DNA of 49,087 nt from Bacteroides mediterraneensis (GTDB lineage Bacteria > Bacteroidota > Bacteroidia > Bacteroidales > Bacteroidaceae), in NCBI RefSeq assembly GCF_016900355.1, contig NZ_JACJKA010000028.1, forward strand, positions 1 through 49,087, given 5' to 3'. Below, one piece after another: positions 6,723 to 16,686 of the stretch (the first letter of the stretch is position 1; each line of letters begins with the position of its first letter). A program made the position numbers and the translations under genes. The notes beneath the pieces are model-generated. The model searched no databases. It was not told the DNA's origin and saw only the letters and a program-made list of their open reading frames with translations.

Positions 6723-7935
6723 TTCTACTCATGGCTTCCTGACAGTCTTCTCGGTTACCGAAAGCGGTCAGACGTAAAAAGCCTTCTCCGCTGGGTCCGA
6801 AACCTACTCCAGGAGTACCCACTACATTCACTTCGTGAAGCAACATATCGAAGAAGCTCCATGAATCCAGACCTTCCGGTGCTTTCACCCAGATGTAAGG
6901 TGCATTGACACCTCCATAGAGGGTAAATCCGGCACCCTGCAGACCCTCGCGCATCAGACGGGCATTCTCCATATAGTATTCAATGGTTTCCTTGATTTCT
7001 GCCTGACCTTCGGGGGTATAGATAGCCTCTGCACCACGTTGGGTAATGTAACTGGTACCGTTGAACTTCGTACACTGACGGCGGTTCCACAAATGGTTCA
7101 AAGCTACCTCTTCGCCTGAAGTCGTCATGGCCTTCACCTCTTCCGGTACCACGGTATAACCGCAACGTACACCGGTAAATCCGGCAGTCTTAGAGAAACT
7201 GCGGAATTCTACGGCACAAGAACGTGCTCCTTCAATCTCATAAATGGAATGAGGCACATCGGCTTCGTGGATGTAAGCTTCATATGCTGCATCATATAAA
7301 ATCAGTGCCTTGTGCTCCAATGCGTATTCTACCCACTTCTGCAATTCGGCCTTCGTCAGTGTAGTTCCAGTCGGATTGTTCGGATAGCACAGGTAAATCA
7401 TGTCTACCGGTTCTGTGGGAAGAGACGGCACAAAATGGTTTTCTGCCGTACAGGGTAAATAAGTCAAGTGGCTCCACTGGCCGTTTGCTTTCAGGTCACC
7501 AGCGCGTCCGGCCATGACATTGCTGTCGATATATACCGGATATACCGGGTCGGTCACGGCTACCTTGTTGCCTGTACCAAGAATGTCGCCGAAGTTACCC
7601 GTATCGCTTTTCGCTCCATCGCTCACAAAGACTTCCGTAGGACGCAGTTCGATACCTCTCGGCTGATAATCATGAGCCAGAATAGCCTGAATCAAGAAAT
7701 CATATCCTTGTTCGGGACCGTATCCATGGAAAGTGTCTGCACTGGCCATTTCGTCTACTGCATGGTGCATGGCCTTGATGGCAGCAGGAGGAAGTGGACG
7801 AGTCACGTCGCCAATCCCCAGACGAATCAGTGCAGCCTCCGGATGGGCTGTTTTAAACGCATTTACTTTTTGGGCTACGCTCGAAAACAAATAATTTCCG
7901 GGCAATTTAATGAAGTTTTCGTTAACTTGTATCAT
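6700..7935 (-). CDS. dapL: LL-diaminopimelate aminotransferase
   Basis: This 411-residue fold-type I PLP enzyme converts tetrahydrodipicolinate directly to LL-2,6-diaminopimelate using glutamate as amino donor, bypassing the succinyl or acetyl branch of lysine synthesis. The sequence shows the family start [14 protein letters not shown], the cofactor-binding PNNPTG, and the Schiff-base lysine in [17 protein letters not shown] (Lys249). Length matches plant and bacterial DapL (about 410). It is the last gene of gltB-gltD-asnB-dapF-dapL and follows dapF, its partner for the next step, by 13 bp. The glutamate donor could come from the glutamate synthase encoded upstream. Its 3' end doubles as a terminator for the opposite strand. 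Confidence 0.96.
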   Translation of the reverse strand: MIQVNENFIKLPGNYLFSSVAQKVNAFKTAHPEAALIRLGIGDVTRPLPPAAIKAMHHAVDEMASADTFHGYGPEQGYDFLIQAILAHDYQPRGIELRPTEVFVSDGAKSDTGNFGDILGTGNKVAVTDPVYPVYIDSNVMAGRAGDLKANGQWSHLTYLPCTAENHFVPSLPTEPVDMIYLCYPNNPTGTTLTKAELQKWVEYALEHKALILYDAAYEAYIHEADVPHSIYEIEGARSCAVEFRSFSKTAGFTGVRCGYTVVPEEVKAMTTSGEEVALNHLWNRRQCTKFNGTSYITQRGAEAIYTPEGQAEIKETIEYYMENARLMREGLQGAGFTLYGGVNAPYIWVKAPEGLDSWSFFDMLLHEVNVVGTPGVGFGPSGEGFLRLTAFGNREDCQEAMSRIKNWAGR

Positions 7936-7948
7936 GTGATGTTCTGTC

Positions 7949-8755
7949 TTACTCTTTTAATTCTATTGTTCCGTCAAATACTTTGACCGCAGGACCAGTC
8001 ATATACAAATGGGCTCCCTCTCCTTTCCAGTCGACGGTCAGCTTGCCTCCGTCCATACAGATGGTAGCATGATCGCCGCATCTGCCCGTGAAAGCTGCTG
8101 CAACCGCAGTCGCACAAGCACCTGTGCCGCAGGCCTGCGTAATGCCGGAGCCTCTCTCCCACACCCGCATGCGGATGGTTTCATTATCCAATACCTGGGC
8201 AAACTCCACATTCACCCGGTCAGGAAACAGCGGATGATGCTCAAGCACCGGTCCTACTGTGGCCAAATCCACCTCTTCCATCTTCTCCACGAAGATGACC
8301 AGATGAGGATTTCCCATGGACACAGCAATTCCCTTCTGATAAGGATAAGACTCACCCAAATCCACCGGATGAATATCGGCCGGAATACCCATATCGACCC
8401 GTACGCTCTCCACTTTCCCCTCATTTACCTGCAGATGCAGTTCCTTGATACCGGAAAGCGTATCCAAAAGAATGTCGGTCTTTGTAGTCAGTCCGTATTC
8501 GTATAAATATTTTCCGATGCAGCGGCTGGCGTTTCCACACATCTTGGCTTCCGAACCGTCGGCATTGAATATGCGCATGCTGAAGTCAGCCTTGTCTGAA
8601 GCACCGATCAGCACCAGTCCGTCACTGCCTATCCCCGTATGAGGACGGCTCCACTCAATTGATTTTTCTTCAGGGTTCGTCAACGGGTATTTCATCGTAT
8701 TCACATAGATGTAATCATTACCCAAACCATGCATCTTTGTAAATTCAATCTTCAT
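7949..8755 (-). CDS. dapF: Diaminopimelate epimerase
   Basis: This 268-residue enzyme converts LL- to meso-diaminopimelate, the substrate for lysine and peptidoglycan. Both catalytic cysteines are present, Cys73 in MCGNASRC and Cys209 in QACGTGAC. The open frame extends 81 codons upstream into asnB, but the ATG at 8755 ([16 protein letters not shown]) gives the normal family N terminus and lies 10 bp after the asnB stop. DapF and DapL catalyse consecutive steps, and their adjacency supports both assignments. Confidence 0.96.
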   Translation of the reverse strand: MKIEFTKMHGLGNDYIYVNTMKYPLTNPEEKSIEWSRPHTGIGSDGLVLIGASDKADFSMRIFNADGSEAKMCGNASRCIGKYLYEYGLTTKTDILLDTLSGIKELHLQVNEGKVESVRVDMGIPADIHPVDLGESYPYQKGIAVSMGNPHLVIFVEKMEEVDLATVGPVLEHHPLFPDRVNVEFAQVLDNETIRMRVWERGSGITQACGTGACATAVAAAFTGRCGDHATICMDGGKLTVDWKGEGAHLYMTGPAVKVFDGTIELKE

Positions 8756-8765
8756 AAAAATTTGT

Positions 8766-10436
8766 TTAGTTTTTATATCCTTCTTCGTGTACATCGGCCA
8801 CCGCACGTCCGCTCGGCTCATTGACATTTGCGAAAGCTTTGTCCCATGCCAGTGCTTCAGCTGTAGAACAAGCGACACTCGGCACACTCGGTACACTCTT
8901 AGCCGCGCTGTCGCTCGGGAAGTGTTCCTCGAAAATAGAACGATAATAATATTCTTCCTTGTTGCGTGGAGGATTGATGGGGAAACGTTCAGCTGCATGA
9001 GCCATCTGTTCGTCGGATACCTCTTTGGAAGTAAATTCCTTCAGCGTATCAATCCAGCTGTATCCCACTCCGTCACTGAACTGTTCTTTCTGACGCCATG
9101 CCACGCTCTCAGGCAGCATGTCGGAAAAGGCCTCGCGCACAATCTTCTTCTCGATGGTCTTTCCCGGACACATCTTGGCTTTCGGGTTCAAACGCATCGC
9201 GATATCCAGGAACTCTTTATCCAAGAAAGGCACACGTCCTTCCACTCCCCAGGCAGCCAATGCCTTATTGGCCCGCAAACAGTCGTACAGATAAAGTTTT
9301 GACAACTTACGTACCGTTTCTTCATGGAAAGCACGTGCATCGGGAGCCTTGTGGAAGTAAAGATAACCGCCGAAAATTTCATCAGCACCTTCACCACTAA
9401 GCACCATCTTGATACCCATGCTCTTGATGACACGAGCCAGCAAATACATCGGAGTAGACGCACGGACGGTGGTCACATCGTAAGTTTCAATGTAATAAAT
9501 CACATCACGAAGTGCATCCAGACCTTCCTGAATGGTATAATGAATCTCGTGGTGCACCGTACCGATAAAATCTGCCACCTCACGTGCCTTGGCCAAGTCG
9601 GGTGCTCCTTCCAGACCAATGGCAAAGGAATGAAGCTGGGGCCACCAAGCAGCCATCTGTCCGTCAGTTTCTACACGGCGGGCTGCATAACGCTTAGCAA
9701 TGGCAGAAATAACAGAGCTGTCCAGACCACCTGAAAGCAATACGCCATAAGGCACATCACTCATCAGCTGTCCACGAACCGCCTTTTCCAGTCCTTCGCG
9801 CAGGGCGCTCACTGAAGCCGGTGCGTCGGCCACTGCCTCATAGCTGGTCCAGTCGCGCTTGTACCAACGTACCATCTTGCCTTCCTTGCTGGAATAATAA
9901 TGTCCCGGCAGGAAAGGTTCATAGCGTTCGCAAAATCCCTCCAGCGCTTTCAGTTCGCTGGCACAATATACTTTTCCATCGCTGTCATAACCGATGTAAA
10001 GAGGAATTACTCCAATCGGGTCGCGGGCAATCAGGAATTCATCCTTCTCTGAATCGTAAAGAACAAAAGCAAAAATACCATTCAGTTCTTCCAAGAAGTT
10101 GATACCATGATTCCGGTAAAGCGCCAAAATCACTTCACAATCGCTACCGGTCTGAAACTCATACTTACCTGCATATTGTTTACGAATGTCGCGATGATTG
10201 TAAATCTCGCCATTGACAGCCAGTACGACCTTCTTGTCGGGTGAATACAATGGTTGTCCCCCACTCTCAGGGTCAACAATTGACAAACGTTCATGAGCCA
10301 AAATAGCTGACCCTCCGCAATAAATTCCACTCCAGTCTGGTCCGCGGTGACGAATCTTACGAGCCATCGCCAAGGCTTTTCCACGTAATTCTGGAGTTTG
10401 TTGTTTAATATTTAAAATAGCTGCAATGCCACACAT
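8766..10436 (-). CDS. asnB: Glutamine-hydrolysing asparagine synthase B
   Basis: This 556-residue enzyme makes asparagine from aspartate, ATP and glutamine. Cys2 (MCGIAAIL) is the nucleophile of the N-terminal class II glutaminase domain, residues about 1-190. The synthetase domain has the PP-loop SGGLDSS near residue 235, followed by the expected [13 protein letters not shown]. Length fits the E. coli AsnB group (about 554). It lies 33 bp after gltD and 10 bp before dapF. The C-terminal tail from about residue 515 is divergent and rich in Ser and Ala, which is common in this family. Confidence 0.96.
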   Translation of the reverse strand: MCGIAAILNIKQQTPELRGKALAMARKIRHRGPDWSGIYCGGSAILAHERLSIVDPESGGQPLYSPDKKVVLAVNGEIYNHRDIRKQYAGKYEFQTGSDCEVILALYRNHGINFLEELNGIFAFVLYDSEKDEFLIARDPIGVIPLYIGYDSDGKVYCASELKALEGFCERYEPFLPGHYYSSKEGKMVRWYKRDWTSYEAVADAPASVSALREGLEKAVRGQLMSDVPYGVLLSGGLDSSVISAIAKRYAARRVETDGQMAAWWPQLHSFAIGLEGAPDLAKAREVADFIGTVHHEIHYTIQEGLDALRDVIYYIETYDVTTVRASTPMYLLARVIKSMGIKMVLSGEGADEIFGGYLYFHKAPDARAFHEETVRKLSKLYLYDCLRANKALAAWGVEGRVPFLDKEFLDIAMRLNPKAKMCPGKTIEKKIVREAFSDMLPESVAWRQKEQFSDGVGYSWIDTLKEFTSKEVSDEQMAHAAERFPINPPRNKEEYYYRSIFEEHFPSDSAAKSVPSVPSVACSTAEALAWDKAFANVNEPSGRAVADVHEEGYKN

Positions 10437-10469
10437 AATCGTTCTATTTATATTTTGTATGAAAATCTA

Positions 10470-11813
10470 TTATTTCCGGCTCAGATAGGCATCAATGTCG
10501 GCAGCTGCTTTACGTCCGCCTGCAATGCATTTTACTACCAGGCTGGCTCCCGTAGCAGCATCACCTGCCACAAACACATTCTCCGGGAACTCCGGCTGTA
10601 CCGGACGAAGGAAGCCCATGGCCAACAATACCAACTCAGCTTTCAACACTTCTTTCTTACCAGTCGGCTTCATGACCGGACGTTCGCCTTCTGCACCTGG
10701 AATCCATTCAACCTCTTCTACTTCCACTCCACAAACTTTTCCATCCTTTTCCAGGAAACGATTGGAAGTCAAGCTCCAGCGGCGTACACAACCTTCTTCA
10801 TGGCTGCTGCTGGTCTTCAGCACAATGGGCCACTGTGGCCAAGGAGTTTTTGGATTATAACCTACCGGTGGTTTCGGCATGATTTCAATCTGTGTCACGC
10901 TGAGTGCTCCCTGACGGTTGCTGGTACCGATACAGTCGCTACCGGTATCTCCACCGCCAATAACCAGCACGTTCTTTCCTTTGGCACTGATGCGTTCATC
11001 TTTCGGAATCTGCTGACCGGCCAGTACACGGTTCTGCTGTGCCAGCATCTCCATGGCAAAATGGATACCTTTCAGTTCACGGCCCGGGATGTTCAAATCA
11101 CGTGCCTGCGGCGTACCCGTACAAACACAATATGCATCGAAACCTTCGGGCAGATGAGTGACATCAATATCGGTATTCACTTGGAAAGTAATTCCTTCTG
11201 CTTCCATTACCGCAATACGACGGTCTATGACCGACTTGCTGAGTTTGAAGTTCGGAATACCGAAACGCAACAGTCCGCCTACATATTCCAGCTTTTCAAA
11301 GACTGTGACCGTATATCCTTTCTGATTCAACTGGTTGGCTGCAGCCAGTCCGGCAGGACCGGAACCGATGACGGCTACCGATTTCCCATTCCGTTTATAC
11401 TGACGAGGCTGTACGTAGCCTTCACGGAAGGCAGCTTCAATCACTGCCGCCTCATCCTCACGGATAGTGACCGGCGCATCCATACTCAGTTTCAATACAC
11501 AACTTTTTTCGCACAATGCCGGACAAATACGTCCGGTGAACTCCGGAAAGTCATTGGTTTCGGAGAGTATTTCATAAGCTTCTTTCCATTTTCCCTTATA
11601 AATGGCATCCTGGAACTCAGGAGGACGATTGCTAATCGGGCATGCCCAATGGCAAAAAGGTACCCCGCAGTCCATACAACGTGATGCCTGAAGCTTGCGC
11701 TCACTTGTGTTCAACGTCTGTTCCACTTCACTGAAGTCTCTGATACGGTCGTGTATCGGACGATATCCGGCTTCTTGTCTGGGAACGGTCAGAAATGCTT
11801 TTGGATTTCCCAT
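10470..11813 (-). CDS. gltD: Glutamate synthase small subunit
   Basis: This 447-residue flavoprotein passes electrons from NAD(P)H to the large subunit GltB. The N-terminal cysteines (RCMDCGVPFCHWACP, then CPALCEKSC) bind the 4Fe-4S clusters. Two dinucleotide folds follow: the FAD site AVIGSGPAGLAAA and the NAD(P)H site VLVIGGGDTGSDC. The C terminus VFVAGDAATGASLVVKCIA is typical of the family. Slightly shorter than E. coli GltD (about 472). It is 30 bp downstream of gltB. Confidence 0.95.
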   Translation of the reverse strand: MGNPKAFLTVPRQEAGYRPIHDRIRDFSEVEQTLNTSERKLQASRCMDCGVPFCHWACPISNRPPEFQDAIYKGKWKEAYEILSETNDFPEFTGRICPALCEKSCVLKLSMDAPVTIREDEAAVIEAAFREGYVQPRQYKRNGKSVAVIGSGPAGLAAANQLNQKGYTVTVFEKLEYVGGLLRFGIPNFKLSKSVIDRRIAVMEAEGITFQVNTDIDVTHLPEGFDAYCVCTGTPQARDLNIPGRELKGIHFAMEMLAQQNRVLAGQQIPKDERISAKGKNVLVIGGGDTGSDCIGTSNRQGALSVTQIEIMPKPPVGYNPKTPWPQWPIVLKTSSSHEEGCVRRWSLTSNRFLEKDGKVCGVEVEEVEWIPGAEGERPVMKPTGKKEVLKAELVLLAMGFLRPVQPEFPENVFVAGDAATGASLVVKCIAGGRKAAADIDAYLSRK

Positions 11814-11843
11814 ATATTTAGTTTTTTACTATTCAACAATTAA

Positions 11844-14800
11844 TTAATAATCACGCTGTACTTCTGCAATTTTCTGCTGCAATTTCCGCATCTGTTCTTC
11901 AGCCAGAACTTTCTTGTACTCAATCGGAGTTACCTGTATGAATTCTTCCACATAGTGTCCCCAGTTATCGAGCATCGTACGAGCCAGCTGAGAACCTGTG
12001 TACAAGTAGTGCTGACGAACCAGCTCATGCAGTTCCTTGCGGGCAGTAGCATCTTCCAGCAAAGAAAGTTCTACCATCTCCATGTTGCAGAAATAATCGA
12101 AGTTGCGGTCTTTATCCCATACGTAAGCCACACCGCCACTCATACCTGCGGCAAAGTTACGTCCGGTCTTACCCAAGACTACCACACGTCCACCGGTCAT
12201 GTATTCACAGCAGTGGTCGCCCACTCCTTCTACTACGGCAATAGCTCCGGAATTACGTACAGCAAAACGTTCGCCCACGCATCCGTTGATGTATACCTCA
12301 CCGCTGGTGGCACCATACAACAGGGTATTACCTGCAATCACATTGTTTTCTGCCAGGAAGTTACTTCTTACAGGAGGCTGTACGGAAATGTGTCCGCCGC
12401 TCAGGCCCTTGCCCAAATAGTCATTGGCTTCACCTTCCAGCTTGAAGCTGACGCCGTGTGGCAGGAAGGCACCGAAACTTTGTCCGGCCGAACCTTTGAA
12501 CTTCACCTGAATGGTCTGTGCCGGCAAACCTGCCTGACCATATTTTGTAGCTACTGCTCCCGACAACATCGCACCTACCGAACGGTCTGTATTGGATATG
12601 GCATATTCCAATGATACTTCCTTACGGTTTTCCAATGCTTCACGTGCGGCAGCCAGCATGCTGACATCCTTCACATTTTCAATCTCATGACGCTGTTCGG
12701 TCACATTATGCAAAGCAGCTCCGTTGTCAACCTTATGCAACAGTTTGCTGAAATCAAGCAACGAAGCTTTTTCGTTGGTAGTCGGGCGTATTTCAATCAA
12801 GTCTGTACGACCTACGATATCTTCCAGACGAGAGAATCCCATTTCTGCCAGATACTCACGAACCTCCTGAGCCAGGAAGCGGAAGAAATTGACTACATAA
12901 CGATAGTGACCACGGAAATGTGCCCGCAGTTGCGGATCCTGTGTAGCGACTCCCACCGGACAAGTATTGGCATGACACTTACGCATCATCACACAACCCA
13001 ATACAATCAGTACGGAAGTTCCGAATCCAAACTCTTCTGCACCCAGCAAAGCCATGCTGATGATGTCACGTCCGGTCTTCAACTGACCATCGGTCTGCAA
13101 ACGTACCTGACCGCGAAGGCCATTCAGTACCAACGTCTGCTGTGTCTCGCTCAATCCGATTTCCGGAGAGATACCTGCATAACGCATGGAAGAGGCAGGA
13201 GAAGCTCCTGTACCACCTTCTGCTCCAGAAATGACAATCAAATCGGCCTTGGCTTTTGCCACACCGGCCGCAATGGTACCGATACCACTTTCAGCCACCA
13301 GCTTCACACTGATTTTAGCCTTCGGATTAACATTCTTCAAATCGAAGATCAGCTGTGCCAAGTCTTCAATTGAATAGATATCGTGATGAGGTGGAGGTGA
13401 AATCAAGGAGATACCCGGAATTGAATGACGGGTCTTGGCAATCACTTCGTTGACCTTGAAGCCCGGCAGCTGTCCACCTTCACCCGGCTTGGCACCCTGA
13501 GCCACCTTAATCTGAATTTCTTGGGCATTTACCAAGTATTCAGTCGTGACACCGAAACGTCCGGAAGCCACCTGTTTGGTCTTGCTGCACAAAGAGATGC
13601 CGTCGTAAGTTTCATGGAAACGATCGGAATCCTCACCTCCTTCACCCGTATTACTACGTGTGTTGAGCTTGTTCATGGCCAAAGCCATGGCTTCGTGTGC
13701 TTCCTTGCTGATAGAACCGAATGACATGGCTCCTGCCACAAAATGTTTCACGATTTCTTCCACCGGCTCTACATCGTCCAATGGAATCGGGTTACGACGG
13801 AAAGTGAAGAAGTCGCGCAAGAAAATCGGACTTTCCTTCTCGTCTACCCGACGAGTATATTCTTTAAATTTGGCATAGCTACCTAAGCGAGTAGCCAGTT
13901 GCAAGGCACTGATAGTTTCCGGATTCCAAGCATGTTTTTCTCCATCCTTACGATAAGAGAACTGGCCGATATAAGGCAGCAAATCGCTCACCTCTTCTTC
14001 TTCAAAGCCAGCATCATGGAATGCCTTGTAATCTTTGGCAATGCTTTCCAGTCCCACACCACCAATAGAAGAAGAAGGAGTACCGAAATAAGTAGAAAGG
14101 ATTTCACTACCCAAACCCACAGCCTCAAAAATCTTGGCTCCACGGTAAGAACGTATCGTACTGATACCCATCTTACTCATTACTTTATAAAGTCCCTTGC
14201 AAACAGCCTTAATATAATTCTTTTCTGCAGTCTCATAGTTCAACTGTACGTCGCCCTTCTTCACCATGTCGTCCAAGATGGCAAATACCATATACGGATT
14301 GATGGCGCTGGCTCCATATCCCAACAGCAGAGCAGCATGCATCACTTCACGAATTTCACCGCTTTCTACAATCAACGCAGTCTGTACGCGCTTCTGTACA
14401 GAAATCAGGTGATGGTGTACGGCACTAACTGCCAGCAAAGAAGGAATAGCCGCATGTGTCTTGTCAATTTCCCGATCAGAAAGAATCACGTAATTTACGC
14501 CTTCGTCTACAGCTGCTTCCGCCTTCTTGCACAATTCGTTCAACGCTTCACGCAAGCCTTCAGCTCCCTTGGCGGCATCAAACAACATCGGAAGTTTTAC
14601 AGTCTTGAAACCTTTGTAGCGGATATTACACAAGATATCCAACTGTGTATTGTTCAAGATAGGATGCGGCAGACGCACCATCTTACAATGTGATTCGCTC
14701 GGCAACAGAATGTTCGTACCCACCGCACCGATATATTCCGTCAATGACATTACCAACTCTTCACGAATCGGGTCGATAGGCGGATTGGTTACCTGTGCAA

Positions 14801-16349
14801 ACTGCTGGCGGAAATAGTTGAACAACACCTGAGGCTTATCTGACAAGACTGCCAACGGAGTATCATTACCCATGGAAGCAGTCGGTTCTGCTCCGTTGAT
14901 ACACATCGGAGTCAATGTACGTTCGATATCTTCACGCGTAAAACCGAAAGCCCGCAAACGACGCTCGTAGTCTGGCACGGAATTGGAAATCTTACGGCCA
15001 CTACGCAGCGTATCCAGCTCGATACGGTTAGTAGAAAGCCACTGACGATAAGGTTTGGCTGCTGCCAACTGGTCTTTCAACTCGCCATCGTAATAGATAC
15101 GTCCTTCCTGAGTATCGACCAACAAAATCTTACCCGGCTGAAGGCGACCTTTCTCCTTGATAGCCTCCGGTTCAAAATTGATGACACCAGCCTCACTGGC
15201 TACCACCATCATGTCATTTTTCGTAATCAGGTAACGTGCCGGACGCAATCCGTTACGATCCAGCATACCTCCGGCATAACGTCCGTCGCTGAACAGCAAA
15301 GCAGCCGGACCATCCCAAGGTTCCATCAAAATAGAATGGTATTCATAGAAAGCCTTCAAATCTTCACTAATCGGATTCTTGTCATTGAAAGATTCCGGTA
15401 CCAGCATTGCCATGGCATGGGGCAAGCTCAAACCAGACATGACGAAAAATTCCAACACATTGTCGAGTGAAGCACTATCACTCATTCCCGGCTGGATAAT
15501 CGGACCAATCTTTTTCACATCGCCCAGCAAAGGAGTGGAGAGCACACTTTCACGTGCTTCCATCCATCCGCGGTTTCCACGAATGGTATTGATTTCTCCG
15601 TTGTGTGCCAGCAAACGGAACGGCTGCGCCAAACTCCAAGTAGGAAATGTATTCGTACTAAAACGAGAATGCACAATGGCCAGTCCACTGGTAAAGTATG
15701 GTTGAGTGAGGTCCTGGAAATATTCACGCACCTGCACGGAAGACAACATACCTTTATATATAATGCTCTTGCTGGACAAAGAAACAATATAAAAATCTTT
15801 ATGATGTACACGACGTTCAATCTTCTTGCGTACGATATATAAGGTACGTTCGAAGTTCTCCAAATCGGTGGCTCCGGTGATAAACACTTGTTTGATGTCC
15901 GGTTCTGTTTCCTGCGCACTCTTTCCCAAAATGGATGAGTTCACCGGTACAGAACGCAAATGCATCAATGACAGGCCTTCACGTTCCACCTCTTCTATCA
16001 TGATACTTAAAATAGACTCTTGTTCTTTCAAATCTTTTGGAAGGAACACCAAACCCGTACCATATTTACCTTTTTCAGGAACTGGAATTCCTTGCAGCAG
16101 AATGAACTCGTGCGGAATCTGCAACAGAATACCCGCACCATCGCCCGTCTTGTTATCTGCTCCTTCCGCGCCACGGTGTTTCATATTTTCCAACACCTTC
16201 AGGGCAGCATCCACCAAATCATGCGATTTATTACCGTGAATGTCTACAATCATTCCTACACCACAAGCATCATGCTCGTACTCCGGATGATAAAGGCCGG
16301 AAGAAGCCGGACGACTTTCCGCAACTTCTGCTTTTTCTTCTTTCTTCAT
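11844..16349 (-). CDS. gltB: Glutamate synthase large subunit
   Basis: This is the about 1501-residue glutamine-dependent glutamate synthase, which makes two glutamates from glutamine and 2-oxoglutarate. The catalytic cysteine of the class II amidotransferase domain is in EHDACGVGM (Cys29), so the first 28 residues would be a removed propeptide. The FMN/synthase domain has GGEDSDRFHETYDG, the 3Fe-4S cysteines are in CVMMRKCHANTCPVG, and a beta-helix tail with repeated GG motifs (GEVYINGCVGERFAVRNSG) follows. The ATG at 16349 is chosen because GCAGGAG lies just upstream; ATG 16370 or GTG 16391 are alternatives. First gene of gltB-gltD-asnB-dapF-dapL. Confidence 0.96.
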   Translation of the reverse strand: MKKEEKAEVAESRPASSGLYHPEYEHDACGVGMIVDIHGNKSHDLVDAALKVLENMKHRGAEGADNKTGDGAGILLQIPHEFILLQGIPVPEKGKYGTGLVFLPKDLKEQESILSIMIEEVEREGLSLMHLRSVPVNSSILGKSAQETEPDIKQVFITGATDLENFERTLYIVRKKIERRVHHKDFYIVSLSSKSIIYKGMLSSVQVREYFQDLTQPYFTSGLAIVHSRFSTNTFPTWSLAQPFRLLAHNGEINTIRGNRGWMEARESVLSTPLLGDVKKIGPIIQPGMSDSASLDNVLEFFVMSGLSLPHAMAMLVPESFNDKNPISEDLKAFYEYHSILMEPWDGPAALLFSDGRYAGGMLDRNGLRPARYLITKNDMMVVASEAGVINFEPEAIKEKGRLQPGKILLVDTQEGRIYYDGELKDQLAAAKPYRQWLSTNRIELDTLRSGRKISNSVPDYERRLRAFGFTREDIERTLTPMCINGAEPTASMGNDTPLAVLSDKPQVLFNYFRQQFAQVTNPPIDPIREELVMSLTEYIGAVGTNILLPSESHCKMVRLPHPILNNTQLDILCNIRYKGFKTVKLPMLFDAAKGAEGLREALNELCKKAEAAVDEGVNYVILSDREIDKTHAAIPSLLAVSAVHHHLISVQKRVQTALIVESGEIREVMHAALLLGYGASAINPYMVFAILDDMVKKGDVQLNYETAEKNYIKAVCKGLYKVMSKMGISTIRSYRGAKIFEAVGLGSEILSTYFGTPSSSIGGVGLESIAKDYKAFHDAGFEEEEVSDLLPYIGQFSYRKDGEKHAWNPETISALQLATRLGSYAKFKEYTRRVDEKESPIFLRDFFTFRRNPIPLDDVEPVEEIVKHFVAGAMSFGSISKEAHEAMALAMNKLNTRSNTGEGGEDSDRFHETYDGISLCSKTKQVASGRFGVTTEYLVNAQEIQIKVAQGAKPGEGGQLPGFKVNEVIAKTRHSIPGISLISPPPHHDIYSIEDLAQLIFDLKNVNPKAKISVKLVAESGIGTIAAGVAKAKADLIVISGAEGGTGASPASSMRYAGISPEIGLSETQQTLVLNGLRGQVRLQTDGQLKTGRDIISMALLGAEEFGFGTSVLIVLGCVMMRKCHANTCPVGVATQDPQLRAHFRGHYRYVVNFFRFLAQEVREYLAEMGFSRLEDIVGRTDLIEIRPTTNEKASLLDFSKLLHKVDNGAALHNVTEQRHEIENVKDVSMLAAAREALENRKEVSLEYAISNTDRSVGAMLSGAVATKYGQAGLPAQTIQVKFKGSAGQSFGAFLPHGVSFKLEGEANDYLGKGLSGGHISVQPPVRSNFLAENNVIAGNTLLYGATSGEVYINGCVGERFAVRNSGAIAVVEGVGDHCCEYMTGGRVVVLGKTGRNFAAGMSGGVAYVWDKDRNFDYFCNMEMVELSLLEDATARKELHELVRQHYLYTGSQLARTMLDNWGHYVEEFIQVTPIEYKKVLAEEQMRKLQQKIAEVQRDY

Positions 16350-16686
16350 AAAATCTCCTGCTATCCTCATTTTGTCTTTCTTATTTAGCACCTAATTCAC
16401 TATTTTTCATTCTATTTGTCCACAAAAATAAGAATATTACTTCCGATATGACACTTTCAGACAAATTTTCATAGCAATATTTTCCTTACTATATAGAGCA
16501 CCTTTCAATTTATAGAAATAAACCTATAAAAAACATCAATATAAAACCGAATTTAATTGTTTTTATTACAATTATAAAATCAGGTGAGAATAAATCTATT
16601 TTTTCATCTACATGCATTTAGGGTTTTAAGAATTGTCTGTTATTTTGTAAAAGGAAAATTTTTCAATAATAGGAACCCAATAATAA
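16350..16686. other. Divergent intergenic region between gltB and the PurF-like gene
   Basis: About 337 bp of AT-rich sequence. It contains a minus-strand -7 box at 16423-16430 and a weak plus-strand TATTTTG at 16641-16647 before the PurF-like gene. A short inverted repeat, TTTATAG with CTATAAA, lies near 16510-16530. No gene is seen. Confidence 0.55.
16423..16430 (-). promoter_or_regulatory. -7 box of the gltB operon
   Basis: Read on the minus strand this is TATTTTTG, an exact match to TAnnTTTG, placing the transcript start near 16416. No convincing -33 box was found at normal spacing. Confidence 0.6.

Noticed and set aside
7949..8998. Long N-terminal extension of DapF
   Set aside because: The extra 81 codons overlap asnB out of frame; the family start is at 8755.
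10455..11684. 409-codon plus-strand frame
   Set aside because: It is antisense to gltD, has no family signature, and is explained by the codon bias of the real gene.
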